Source: Eutreptiella sp. 'Long Island Sound 2002' (lineage: Eukaryota; Euglenozoa; Euglenophyceae; Eutreptiales; Eutreptiaceae). From it: DNA of 64,000 nt. The DNA lies in the NCBI GenBank assembly GCA_964036045.1, contig OZ038378.1, positions 143,154,910-143,218,909 of the forward strand. The letters are read 5' to 3'. The notes under the pieces are model-generated. The model did no database searches. It saw nothing but the letters and a program-made list of their open reading frames with translations, and was not told the DNA's origin. The translations under genes and the position numbers were made by a program. Positions 40,094 to 50,100 of this stretch are shown here, piece after piece. Each line of letters starts with the position of its first letter. Position 1 is the first letter of the stretch.

Positions 40094-41652
40094 GAATTCA
40101 TGGAAAAACATAGATAAATTCATAGGCTCTACTTTGGATATGTCAGTTCTCAGTCAACTCAGGAAAAGATGTTTTACTTCACATTGAAAGGGGATTAAGG
40201 GGCCCACTCCATATCCTGATTGGGTGTTTGGTTCCATAGGTCAAAATGTGTTATCACCAGTTTTGGTGGGACCAATACTAAGATAAAAATGCATGGATGC
40301 TCAGTGCATCTCTAATACAACTAGAGTATGCCTGAAAGCAATGGAAAAGCACTTTTTCTTACTTCCCCCTTGTGCTGTGGTGGCCACCACTGTCGCATTT
40401 TAGGAAAAAGGGAATTTTTCTTGGCCTTTCCTTGGTTTCCACATCTACTTTAAAATACCTATAGTTTCCCTCACACTGAAAAATGAGCGCTCATCATGGC
40501 TGGCGCTCTCTTGCTGCTCTGTTTGTAACATTTCCTACAGAAGACTCAGCGCTCATGGCGCTGCCGGGGCTCCTGTGGCTTGGTTGGGTTAGTATGGGAG
40601 CATGCCAAACATGTGCATATGCATCCCTCCCTCCAAGACGCAGCGTCGACACAAAGCCAACGCAAGACACATTATACACACTCGCATGGGTTCTCGTAAA
40701 CCTGCTGGCGACCTGTGACCTGTCTTAGGGCGAAGGGAGTCGTCAAAAAATTAAATTGCCCCTTGGTGGGGTCTTGGTTCTGCTCGGTCTCTCCAGGCAC
40801 CTGCGTTTCGGCCCGAACACGGCTTACTCAGCGAGGCTGCGCGTGGGTATCTGCAGAGGCAGGAATGGGAGAATTATGGACGAATCCACGCAAAAACGAA
40901 GCGACGACACCAAAATCCGTCAAATGACGGCCTAGATTTTTTCTGAAACGACACACCTGAGCAGAATCCAATTGTGCATCAGAAGCACATTTTTATAGAA
41001 ATTATAGTCATCTCTGAGTTTTTTAAATCCAGAAATTCATACGCATAAAATGGCGGCGCGCAGGAGCGGCTCCTAGCGAAGCGCCGGAAAATGGAGAAAT
41101 AATGGAATTATAAACGTATGTCTCACGTAGTCTTGAAAATGACGAGACACACATTAATAAATAAACATACAGATTCCACCCACACTAATAGAGGCTTCAA
41201 AAATTCAAGAATTCGAAAATGAACGAAAAGACTTCAATGAATCAGGTATAAACTACAGGTATGCTCGTCTCGTATGCCGCATACACATTGCTCGTCTCGT
41301 GTCTCCGTGAACGAGCCTTGTAGCAGCGCTAACAAAGATAGAACGCGATAGAGGGATTGATTAGAAAGATTGCAGATGATTAGCGGTCAGATCAGGGTGA
41401 TTAGACATACACACAAGTGCATAGCAACGTTCTTCGCGTGCGTCCCTCACTTGCTCTCTCTCTCCAGCGGTAGGTAAGGAGAAACTTAAGGTGAGTAAGC
41501 CCAGGCGGGGCCACCCCCTGGTGGAGTCGTGATTGAGGTTGAGATGGGCAGGTTTGCCCAACGCGATCGTGCATACTCGCGCATGCACACACGCATTAAA
41601 GGGTAGGCCACGCGAAGTGCGCACGGTAAACCTTGTTTAGGCTACCCAGGGG

Positions 41653-41686
41653 TTCCTCGGTACGTTCTTCAAGAGAACCTGAGGAG
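41653..41686. promoter_or_regulatory. Conserved hairpin in gypsy B 3' region
   Basis: TTCCTCGGTACGTTCT-TCAAG-AGAACCTGAGGAG, the counterpart of 30574-30607. The stem is kept apart from one edge base; the loop differs by one base. Confidence 0.55.
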
Positions 41687-42624
41687 TCCCTTAAAGCTTG
41701 CTTGCTTGACAAGGGTAGCTGGTCCTCCAGCGTGTTTGCGGACACTGTATTATAGGTCACACTGAGAAGGGTATAATACCTGGAGTGTGGCTTGGTTCCT
41801 CCGCCGCAGACGCCCTTTCATTTGCCTTCGTTTTACAGGTGGGCAGGTAGGGTGATTGGTGCAGCAGCATTTTTTTATGCCCTGCTAAACAAGGGCGCAG
41901 ATCACACAAACAAGTAACTCCGCCTCTGCCTGTGGCAGGGCAGGGAGTCCGACTTCATCGACATCTGCGCCGTGCACGCAAGAGCACCTCTTCCCTCCAA
42001 GCCCTAGCAGGGGAAACGCGTTGTGGCGTCCCCTGTTAGGCCACAGTTGCTTAGCAGCGCTGTGTTCTCTTGTCATTTCACAGGAGGGTCGCTAGGACCC
42101 ACGAGACCTTTGCCTTCACAACGCCCAGTAGAGTGTGCGTGTAGGAGTGGTAGTCCTGAGTGGGGGCTTGAGCCAGTTGCACAGTGCTCGCCCACCAGGA
42201 TGGTGCCACTGTAGGGTGTGTAGGACCTGTAGTGCGTGTGTCACTGTCCCACCCGTTTCCTGCAATTTTAGCAGGGTTGGTGGGCTGTGGCAGTGGTTAG
42301 GTCAGTGTTTTGGCCATTTAGCAAATTGGCGTTTTCATGCCTTCATAGCTTTTGGCCACCCCTCCCTGTAGTAGACAGATAGGTAGGGGAAACAATACCT
42401 GGATTAGTACGCTGGGTGTTCCCCAAAGGTTTTGCGCCAGCACAGAAATTGGGCGCTTAGGGGAGGGGAGACCCGGGGCGTACCCCGTGGCATCAATAAG
42501 CCAACCCTCCAGGTTTAGCAAGCGTGCAGACTTGGGTATAATTAGGACACCACTCCTGCGGCTTGCTCTCAGGACCTTAGGAATAGCACACTCACACATA
42601 CGCTTTGGCAGGTAAGGGTAAGGT

Positions 42625-45585
42625 TCAGTCCCTAGCTTTAGTCTTGGAGGCAAGCGTCTCAGCGAGCCTCAGCAACTCACCAAGGTTGTTCTGGGACAAG
42701 TAGTCAACCAGAACTGAGTTTAGGGGTCCCTCAGGTAGAACAAATGCAGAGAAGGGCTCCCAGGTGGCCTCTTCGACTCCAAACCCTTCCCAGAGGGTGA
42801 GGAAGCGCCAACCCTGGCGATAGCGGTGGCGTAGGACAGACTTCACCAGGTAGAAGCCCTCCTTAGCCATCTCCTCGGCGTCCATGTCGGGCAGTTCACC
42901 TTCAACTTCCATAGGGCTGGCAGCCCCTTGTAGGTCCAGAGCGGCGATTTCCTCGTCGTTCAGCTCCCACTCCTCCCCACAGAGGTCTTCAGGATCATAG
43001 TAGCGCTTCAGGTGTTGAGCAGCGCACACCAGGGTCCCCCCTAGACAAGGAGAACACCGCACGGTGATACGGTGTCCATCTAGTGATAGAATCTTGTACG
43101 GCCCGAAGTATGGGTCATCGCAGGTAGAGCGAGGCCTGGCGGGTAGTCGACTGTGGTGCACCAGCACCCAGTCCCCCTCTTGGTAGGCGGCCGGTACTCG
43201 GTGCTTGTTTTTCTTGTTCCACTGACGCTCCCTCACTCTCTGGAGCATAGCCTTGGCCTTGTCCACCTTCGCTTGTTGCTCTTGGACCCATTCACCCACA
43301 GAAGAATGGGTGTCCTCTGGATAGGGGGCATGTAGGAACCACGCCGGGCGCCCTAGGAACAGCTCATGGGGCGAGTAGCCAGTAGCTGAACTCTCTTGGG
43401 AGTTCATCATCAAGGATATGACGGGGAGTAGTCTCACCCAGTCTCTGGTGCGTTCAGTTTTGCACCATATCCTGACATTCTCCTTGAGGACACGGATCTG
43501 TCGCTCACATAGGGGGTTGCTCGTGTGAGAGTAGGGAATCCCCGTAGACACCTGGACATTGAGGGATCTCAGGACCCTCTTGTACCAGCCAGTATCTGAG
43601 CGTACTCGTACGTCCTCATCGGAGTTGATCTCCTTGGGCGCCCCATAGACACAAAACCACTCCTCCAGGAGTATCTTGATAGTCTCCTCCCCGGTAATGT
43701 GCTTGGTACATGGGAACACCCTGGTAAACCTGGTCAACCCACAGGTTACCACGAGGGCGAAGTCATAGCCCCCGAACTTCGGCATCTCCGTGTAGTCCAC
43801 GTATAGAACACTGTTGGCACAGTGAGGGATGGGCAGGGTCGAGTAGAGACCTCTGTCCCTGATATCCCCTGGTTTACAGGACCGGCACGGGCACTTGTCC
43901 ACGATAGGCTGCAGGGTTTTCCGCAGTTGGTCGTCAGTCCACGTAGTGTGGAACCACTGCTTGAACAACCTCAAGGTGCGGTCAGCACCCACATGACCAC
44001 TGGACTCATGAGTCCACTTCAGCAGCGCTGGAACTCGGTCACTAGGCACCACAATACGGTCCTCGTGCCATAGGTAGCTCTTGTCCCTCTTCCACTGGTC
44101 TTGGTTTACCAGGAGGGGTTCAAGGCGTTTCTCCAGGCGCTTGTAGATATCCCCGAACTCCTTCAGGTACTCCGATTGTTGGAGTCCATCCAGGGGGCGT
44201 ATCATCGTCATGTTGAGGTCCAAGTGGACGTCCATACGGCTGAACGCCTCCTTAGCCAGTGCTTCAGACCGGGCACCAATCAGGGCGTCGAAGTTGTTGC
44301 GGCTGATGTAGTCGGCACACTCGTTCTTCACTCCCTGGATATGGTGTACCGTCAGCCGTAGTTGACTGAGGTAGGTCCACCAGCGCTGTAGCTTGGCCTT
44401 CTCAGGTGGGGGACCCTTCTGGAAACTGCGGACCGGTTCCTGGTCGCACAGCCAGACCACAGGGTTACTGCCCAACAGTCGTGCTTGTGAGGATAGCACC
44501 AGCATACCCGCGAGCAATTCCTGCTCATAGGTGGAGTAGTTCCCCCTGGCCTGGTTCCACTTCCAGTTCCAGTGGCCCAGAGGTACTAGGACCCACTTGT
44601 CGTCAGGGTAGCTGTGCTTGAGGGTTCCATCTCGGTTGAGACCTTCCGTCCCCCATTGGGAAATGGCCGAGTCGAACTCCTCCTTCTCCGGTGCTTGCCA
44701 TTGGAACAACGTTCCACCACCGCCCACATTGCTGGCGTCGGTCACCAGGATAATCTCCCCTTGTGCCCTAGGCACGCCCAAGCACTTAGCGTTGGCTACC
44801 TTGTCTTTGAGCTCGTCAAACGCTTGTTGCTCTTGTGGGCCCCAGCGCCAAGTAGTACTCTTCTTGATCAAGTCCGTCAGAACGGCGCTGGTGTAGGTGA
44901 AGTTTTTGATGCGGCGGCGATAGAAGTTGCACGCCCCAATGAAACTGCGTACATCATGAAGTCCTTTCTTGGGGTCTTCGTGTCGTACCTTGGCATCCAT
45001 CAGGGGTTTGGCCTTAGAGGCCGCTGGGGTCCACCACCCATAGCCAACGTCAAACCCCAGGTACTGCACGGTCTCCTGCATGAACTCACACTTCTCCAGC
45101 TTGAGTCGTGTGTGGTTCTCCTGGCAGACCGCAAAGAACTCACCCAAGAGGATTAGGTGATCCTCCTGGGTATTGGTCCCGAGGCATACATCGTCGATGT
45201 GAGCCTCCATCTGGGCACCACGGGATATGAGCTCCTGCACCTTAGGTCTCTTTCGTAGGATGGACAAGATCTTGCTCATCAGCTCTTGGAATAGAGCGGG
45301 TGCGTTAGCCACGCCAAACGGCATGACCTTCCACTTGAACACCCTCCCCTGAGGGGTGATGAAGGCCAGTAGTTCCTGTGCGTTGGGCGTCAGGTCCACT
45401 TGCCAGAATCCGCTTCGCTTGTCCATCTTGGTCTTGTTGCGGCAGGAGGCTATCTTCTCCAGGGTAGACTCCATATTGGGAATGGACCCTGAGTGGTTCA
45501 GCGTCTTCTTGTTCAGCTCTCCGTAGTCCACTACCAGCCGTTTGGCTGTAGACCCAGGTTTAGCCACCAGGAAACGGGGGCTGCA
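42625..45585 (-). CDS. Gypsy B pol (RT to chromodomain), 5'-truncated
   Basis: About 985 element codons without any stop; a further 16 upstream codons come from the LINE E tail. RT: FLVAKPGSTAKRLVVDYGEL, WQVDL, WKVMPFGVANAPALFQELM, active site AHIDDVCLGTN (HIDD, as in gypsy A). RNase H: VTDASNVGGGGTLFQW, YSTYEQELLAGML, WLCDQEPVRSF, CADYISRN. Integrase zinc region WTHESSGHVGADR ... CPCRSCK; core with D (VLYVDYTEMP), D (INSDEDVRV) and E (CERQIRVLKEN). Then VHHSRLPARP, and a chromodomain-like end FYLVKSVLRHRYRQGW ... EATWEPFSAF. It would encode active domains if its 5' half were present. Confidence 0.88.
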   Translation of the reverse strand, partial: CSPRFLVAKPGSTAKRLVVDYGELNKKTLNHSGSIPNMESTLEKIASCRNKTKMDKRSGFWQVDLTPNAQELLAFITPQGRVFKWKVMPFGVANAPALFQELMSKILSILRKRPKVQELISRGAQMEAHIDDVCLGTNTQEDHLILLGEFFAVCQENHTRLKLEKCEFMQETVQYLGFDVGYGWWTPAASKAKPLMDAKVRHEDPKKGLHDVRSFIGACNFYRRRIKNFTYTSAVLTDLIKKSTTWRWGPQEQQAFDELKDKVANAKCLGVPRAQGEIILVTDASNVGGGGTLFQWQAPEKEEFDSAISQWGTEGLNRDGTLKHSYPDDKWVLVPLGHWNWKWNQARGNYSTYEQELLAGMLVLSSQARLLGSNPVVWLCDQEPVRSFQKGPPPEKAKLQRWWTYLSQLRLTVHHIQGVKNECADYISRNNFDALIGARSEALAKEAFSRMDVHLDLNMTMIRPLDGLQQSEYLKEFGDIYKRLEKRLEPLLVNQDQWKRDKSYLWHEDRIVVPSDRVPALLKWTHESSGHVGADRTLRLFKQWFHTTWTDDQLRKTLQPIVDKCPCRSCKPGDIRDRGLYSTLPIPHCANSVLYVDYTEMPKFGGYDFALVVTCGLTRFTRVFPCTKHITGEETIKILLEEWFCVYGAPKEINSDEDVRVRSDTGWYKRVLRSLNVQVSTGIPYSHTSNPLCERQIRVLKENVRIWCKTERTRDWVRLLPVISLMMNSQESSATGYSPHELFLGRPAWFLHAPYPEDTHSSVGEWVQEQQAKVDKAKAMLQRVRERQWNKKNKHRVPAAYQEGDWVLVHHSRLPARPRSTCDDPYFGPYKILSLDGHRITVRCSPCLGGTLVCAAQHLKRYYDPEDLCGEEWELNDEEIAALDLQGAASPMEVEGELPDMDAEEMAKEGFYLVKSVLRHRYRQGWRFLTLWEGFGVEEATWEPFSAFVLPEGPLNSVLVDYLSQNNLGELLRLAETLASKTKARD

Positions 45586-46165
45586 GGTAGGTAGGTAGGT
45601 ATCTTCGGGAGCTCGGGATGCCTCCTTTGACATTGCAGGAAGAAGGTCTTACCAAGGGGACGTCCTGTCCCTCCCACTGCCCTATGTCAGGTGCCTCTTG
45701 AGCCGCTCCCGCATGTGCTTAGGAAGGCATTGTCGCGGCCACCCGGTCCATGTGTCCCAGGTGGGATGGTGTCCCCACATGTGTCCATGGGTAGGGCCAA
45801 ATGCCCCCTCCTTTGGGCGGCAGCTCTGGGGGGCTGCCCAGCCGTGTGGAGTATCTCTCACCACAAGGGGTATTGCTCCCGCTTGTCTCCGGTACGACCG
45901 CCTCACCCTTGTGGCTTGAGTTGCGGGGCCACTCTGCTTGGCAGGTGACCCCCTCCTGGACTGTGTACCGGCTCGCCTGTCACCGGTTGCTTCCATGGCT
46001 CCGGGTGACGTTTGCCATGGTCCCCGATGCAGCCTGGCCGGGCTCGGACCAGTGGCCTTGGAGTACCGCTCCTGCCACTGGTCCGGTGGGTCGGCTGGGT
46101 CGCCCCAGTGCGTCCGACCCATGGGGTATTGGTTCTTTCCTGTCCCTCGGCCGCCCTACGTGTGT

Positions 46166-46360
46166 GCAGTGTCCTGGGCCGTTGGGCTCCTGTTCACCGG
46201 TGTGCCCGCGCGGTTTGCTGTGGTGCGTCTGCGGTGTCCTGGGCCAGCTGGCTCCTGTTCACCGGTGTGCTCGCTCGGTGTGTTGTGTTGCATGTGCGGT
46301 GTCCTGGGCCACTGGGCTCCTGTTCACCGGTGTGCGTGCTGTGTGCGGTGCGCGTGTGCC
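46166..46360. repeat. Three tandem ~65-bp repeats in LINE E 3' DNA
   Basis: Units contain GTGTCCTGGGCC, then GGGCTCCTGTTCACCGGTGTGC, starting near 46168, 46232 and 46298. Confidence 0.9.
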
Positions 46361-46392
46361 TTGGGTGGTTGTGTCCCTCTTCCTCCCCCCCT

Positions 46393-46500
46393 AATTTTCG
46401 CTTTTTTTTTTACTTGTTTTTTTTTTTTTTGCTTTTTTTTTTTTTTACCTGTTTTTTTTTTTTTGGGGAAAAAGAAAAAGAAAAAACAAAAAAGAGGAAA
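46393..46500. repeat. Poly-T runs followed by A-rich tract
   Basis: Four T runs of 11-16 separated by ACTTG, GC and ACCTG, then GGGG and an A/G tract with AAAAGAAAAAG. The T and A tracts can pair as a long hairpin around GGGG. Confidence 0.85.
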
Positions 46501-46644
46501 ACAGGGGCGCGCGTACACTGCAGGCACAGGCACGGGCAGCTGGTGCGGCGGTGCTATAGCGTTGTGTCCTCTGGCGTGTGTCGTCGGTGCTGTGGCGGCG
46601 GTCGCGCCCCAGGGGTGCGGCTCGCGTGTCCTGATGTACACGGG

Positions 46645-47020
46645 TATGGGTCAGGGTGGGTTTGGTTAGGTGTCTCTTTGCTTCTGGTGCTGGCTGGTTA
46701 GGCGGCTGTGTGGGCTGTGGCTGTGGGCTGTGTCTACGTATTTCCCTCAGCGGGCCTGGTTTGGAGTCAAGGGTTGACGGTTTCGGGGTGTGGCTCGGGT
46801 TTGATTTGTGTTGGGGCTTCGGCTCGGTTAGGCTTGGGTCAGGGTGGGTTTGGTGAGGTGTCTCTTTGCTTCTGGAGCTGGCTGGTTAGGCGGCTGTGTG
46901 GGCTGTGGGTGTGGGCTGTGGTTACGTTGTTCCCTCGGCGGGTTTGGTTAGGAGTCAAGGGTTAGCGGTTTCGGGGTGTGGCTCGGGTTTGATTTGTGCT
47001 TGAGTTCTGGCTCGGTTAGG
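46645..47020. repeat. Two tandem ~188-bp repeats
   Basis: Copies at about 46645-46832 and 46833-47020, each starting GGGTCAGGGTGGGTTTGG (or its edge), including GTCTCTTTGCTTCTGG, GGCGGCTGTGTGGGCTGTGG and TCAAGGGTT-GCGGTTTCGGGG, ending in GGCTCGGTTAGG. Confidence 0.9.
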
Positions 47021-47121
47021 CGGTGGCGCGGGGCCGGGCGTGTGGGTAGCGGCGTCCACGGGGTCGTGCGCCCGAGGCGAGTGCGGGGTGGTGCGTGCGG
47101 GCCGGCCGGTGGCCGGTGGCC

Positions 47122-50100
47122 TCACTGGGAGTCCCACACGGAGGGGTCGACGGGCGTGCCGGGGGCGTACGCAGCGTGCAGGTTGGGCAGCAGCGGGCGC
47201 ACGTGCAGGGCGTCGGCGTGCCCGATGAGGACCTCACTGAGGACCGAGGGGTTGGCGGCAAGCAGTATGCGATGCCCGGGAGGGGTGGCGGCGAGGAGCG
47301 GGGGGATGTCCGCGGCCCGCGACGTGGGGGCGAACACGACGTGGGCCGGGTGCGGCCCCGGGAGCGGTGCTGGGGGGAGCGGGACCACAGGACGGCGGTC
47401 TACTGTGAGGTGCCAACTGGCGCGATGGTGGAGGAGCCGGACTAGGGCGATGCTGTGGCGCAGTGTGTGGGGCTGGGTGCTGAGCGGCGTGGGGACGTGC
47501 GGCGGGAGGGGGGGGGGGGGGGGGGCGGGGCGGTGGCGTGGGAGGGGGCACGGGGGAGGGGTGACGTCAGTGACGTGTGTGTCGTGCTGAGGGTGGAGGG
47601 GAGCCCACGGTATCGGGCCTGGGTTCGGCGCCTTTGGGCGTAGTTGTGCTCGTTGTCGTGTGCGTTGGCTTCCTTCGGCGTCCGGTTCGTTTGGTGACTT
47701 CTGGGCGGGGCCTGGCGTGGCGCCCCGTGGTGTTGGTGTGCTGGGTAACGGGGTTAGATGGCGGCGCCGCTGGCTGGGGGGTCGGGCGCGTCGTGTTGTG
47801 TGGCGCGCAGGGCTCCTGGGGTGCTGTGGGTGTCGCCGGTGTCGGTGCGCCGACGCTTGTGGGGTTGTGAGGGGGTGTGTGCGTGCGGGGCTGGGCTTTG
47901 GGTGATGTCCCACAGGCGGATGCCGTCTCGCCGCGTTTCCTGGAGGGTCTCCCGCAGGCGCCTGAGGACATACGGGTGGTCCTGGGGCGCGGGGAGGTTG
48001 CGGGGGTGGACTCCCAGGGGGTGGAGCGCATCGGCCAGCATGGCTTCCCATGCGGCCTGCGGCATCCACCCCCCCTGCCGGCCGGAGGCGGCAGTTCTCC
48101 ACCGACCCCTTGCGGGGCCGATGGACCAGGCCCTCGAGGGAGGGCTCTCCCCGGGCCCACTTCCGCAGCTCCCAGAGCTGCGTGTGGGTCCAGCGCTGCC
48201 ACCACTGTTCCTGGGCGGGCCTGCGGTCTTGGGCGGAGGAGTGGGCGTGGGTGGGTGTGACGGGGTCGTGGGGACCGGCGGCGGTGGCGGGCCTGGGGGA
48301 TTCCTCATAGTCCTGTTCTGTGGGGGTGCGTGGGGAGTGGGGGTGCACGCGGATGTGGACCCGCGGGTGTGCGCGTACGGTCTCCGCCTCGGGGTTGGGC
48401 GGGGATTCGCGGCCGCGGCGGTAGTGGGGCATGCATTGCATGTGGGCTGTCATCGGGGGCCGGTAGGGGGGCGGGGGCGCTGCTGGTGGGCCCTGGCGTT
48501 GTTCTGGCTTGGTCGGGAGCGGTCCGTGGGCCTGGGGTGCGGGCTTTGGGAGGTGGTGGGACGAGGCGCGTCGCGCTTCGGCCGCGGCGCGCTCCGCCAT
48601 GAAGGTGGTGGCGGTGGCGTCGGTGACGGTGGGGGGGCGCCGCGCTCGGCGCTGCTGCCTTCGGGCCTGGGACGGCTGGGGCCGGATGTCGTAGAGGACA
48701 TCCTCGGGGGGCCGGGCTCGCGCTGCCGTCGTGGCGCCGGGTTTGGGCTTGGGTTTGGGCTTGGCTGCGGGTCGCCGTTTGGCGGCGGTCTTGGGCTTCG
48801 GCTGGGTCGTGGGCGTGGGCTTCGCCGGAGCGTGGGCTTTGGCGGCGGTGGGGCTGCTCGCGGTGGGGGCGGGTTTGGAGGCCCGTTTGGGAGGTGTCCC
48901 CCGCGGCCTGGGGGGTGGAGTGCTGGATGAGGACGTGGTGGTGGTGGTGGATGAGGTGGTTGTGGTGGTGGAGGTTGTGGAGTCGGAGGCGGAGGAGAGG
49001 GCTGTGGGAGACGGCGGAGGGTCCCGGGCCTCGGGGGCGGGCGTATGATGCTGGGTCCTGTAAGTAGCGAGAACGAGGGTGCAGGTTCGGGCATCGGGCG
49101 TGTGCGCGCGTTTTCCCTGGTGATCCGTGCGTGCTGGTGCTGGCGTGGCGGCGTTGTCTCGGCTGCGCGGGCACGTGGGTTACCCGGGGGGTGGCCATAT
49201 CTGCTCCAGGACGTGGGGGTGTGTTTGCTGGAGGTAGTCGAGGGTCCGGAAGAAGCATCGCTGGATGCCGGGCATGTCCTCCTCTGTGAGGTGGGGGTAG
49301 TTTTGGGTGGGGGTGTGGGGGCCCGGCCATAGCAGCGTCATGAGGCGGGCTGCCACCATGTACGGGCATAGTTGTAGGGTGGTGGGGCGTGGGGGGGTGG
49401 GTCCCCTGCGGTTTGGGGGGGCTTCCCTCTGCTGGGGGCGCAGCGTGACCACCCACACCCATCGGTCCGTGGGGATCCCCCAGGTCCGTTGGGTCCACTT
49501 GGCGAGGCAATACATCGCCCTACCAAGGCCCTGGTAGCCGCTGCGGATGGAGAGCAGCGTGTCCAGGGATTCGGGTTCCCACGTGCCCCAGATGTGGGGG
49601 TCGTCCGGGTCGTCCCCCCTGGCGTACGTGTCGGGGCCTGGGTTGTGTGGGGGGGGGGTGTAGTCGGCGGGGAGGAGGGAGTCGGTGCCGTGTACCACCC
49701 AGAGGTCTGTGGGTGCGTCGTAGGTGGTGGTGGAGAGGGTGTAGTGCAGATTGTACATGAGGGTCATGTACGTGGAGGGGGCTGGCTGCTGCTCGTCGGG
49801 GCTGGGGATGTCCCCCGGGACGTGGTGCCGGAAGTTGCTCAGGGAGGCCATCCGGGCTACCCATGTTTCCCGCTCCCACTCTTTGGTGCTGTCGGGGGTG
49901 GCGTCGGGTGGGGGGTGGGCCATGTTGGGCTCGCGGTAGCGGATGCGGCCCTGGGTGCTGTCCCGCTCCGGCACGGGGTGTCCGACCAGGTGTCGCCCCC
50001 AGTCGATGGGGGGCACCCAGATCCGGCTCCCCGTGGGGGACGGGCTCTCGCCGTCTGGGGTGGCGCGTGGGGGGCGCTCGTGTCGGGCGACGTGGAGGAA

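Larger units (their letters stand above)
39971..42624 (-). other. Noncoding 3' region of gypsy B
   Basis: No ORF is shared with gypsy A. The part at 41360-42450 is homologous to 30250-31370, including a conserved hairpin at 41653-41686. A tRNA-like segment lies at 40008-40093. The stretch 40100-41350 showed nothing recognisable. Confidence 0.65.
39568..45585 (-). mobile_element. Gypsy B: Ty3/gypsy element truncated in RT by LINE E
   Basis: Related to gypsy A in protein and in the 3' noncoding region, but clearly a different family. Its pol runs from the RT to the stop at 42625. Upstream (gag, protease, first RT block) it is cut at 45585, where the (ACCT)n tail of LINE E begins exactly at the Cys-Ser codons of the RT motif CSPxFLVAKP. 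The missing part must lie beyond LINE E, to the right of the window. Confidence 0.8.

Noticed and set aside
46640-47020. GGTTAGG words read as telomeric repeat
   Set aside because: They are part of two 188-bp tandem copies, not an array of short telomere units.
47758-48930. 390-codon plus-strand ORF over LINE E
   Set aside because: Gly/Val/Arg-rich shadow of the minus-strand Pro-rich frame; GC-rich DNA leaves several frames open.
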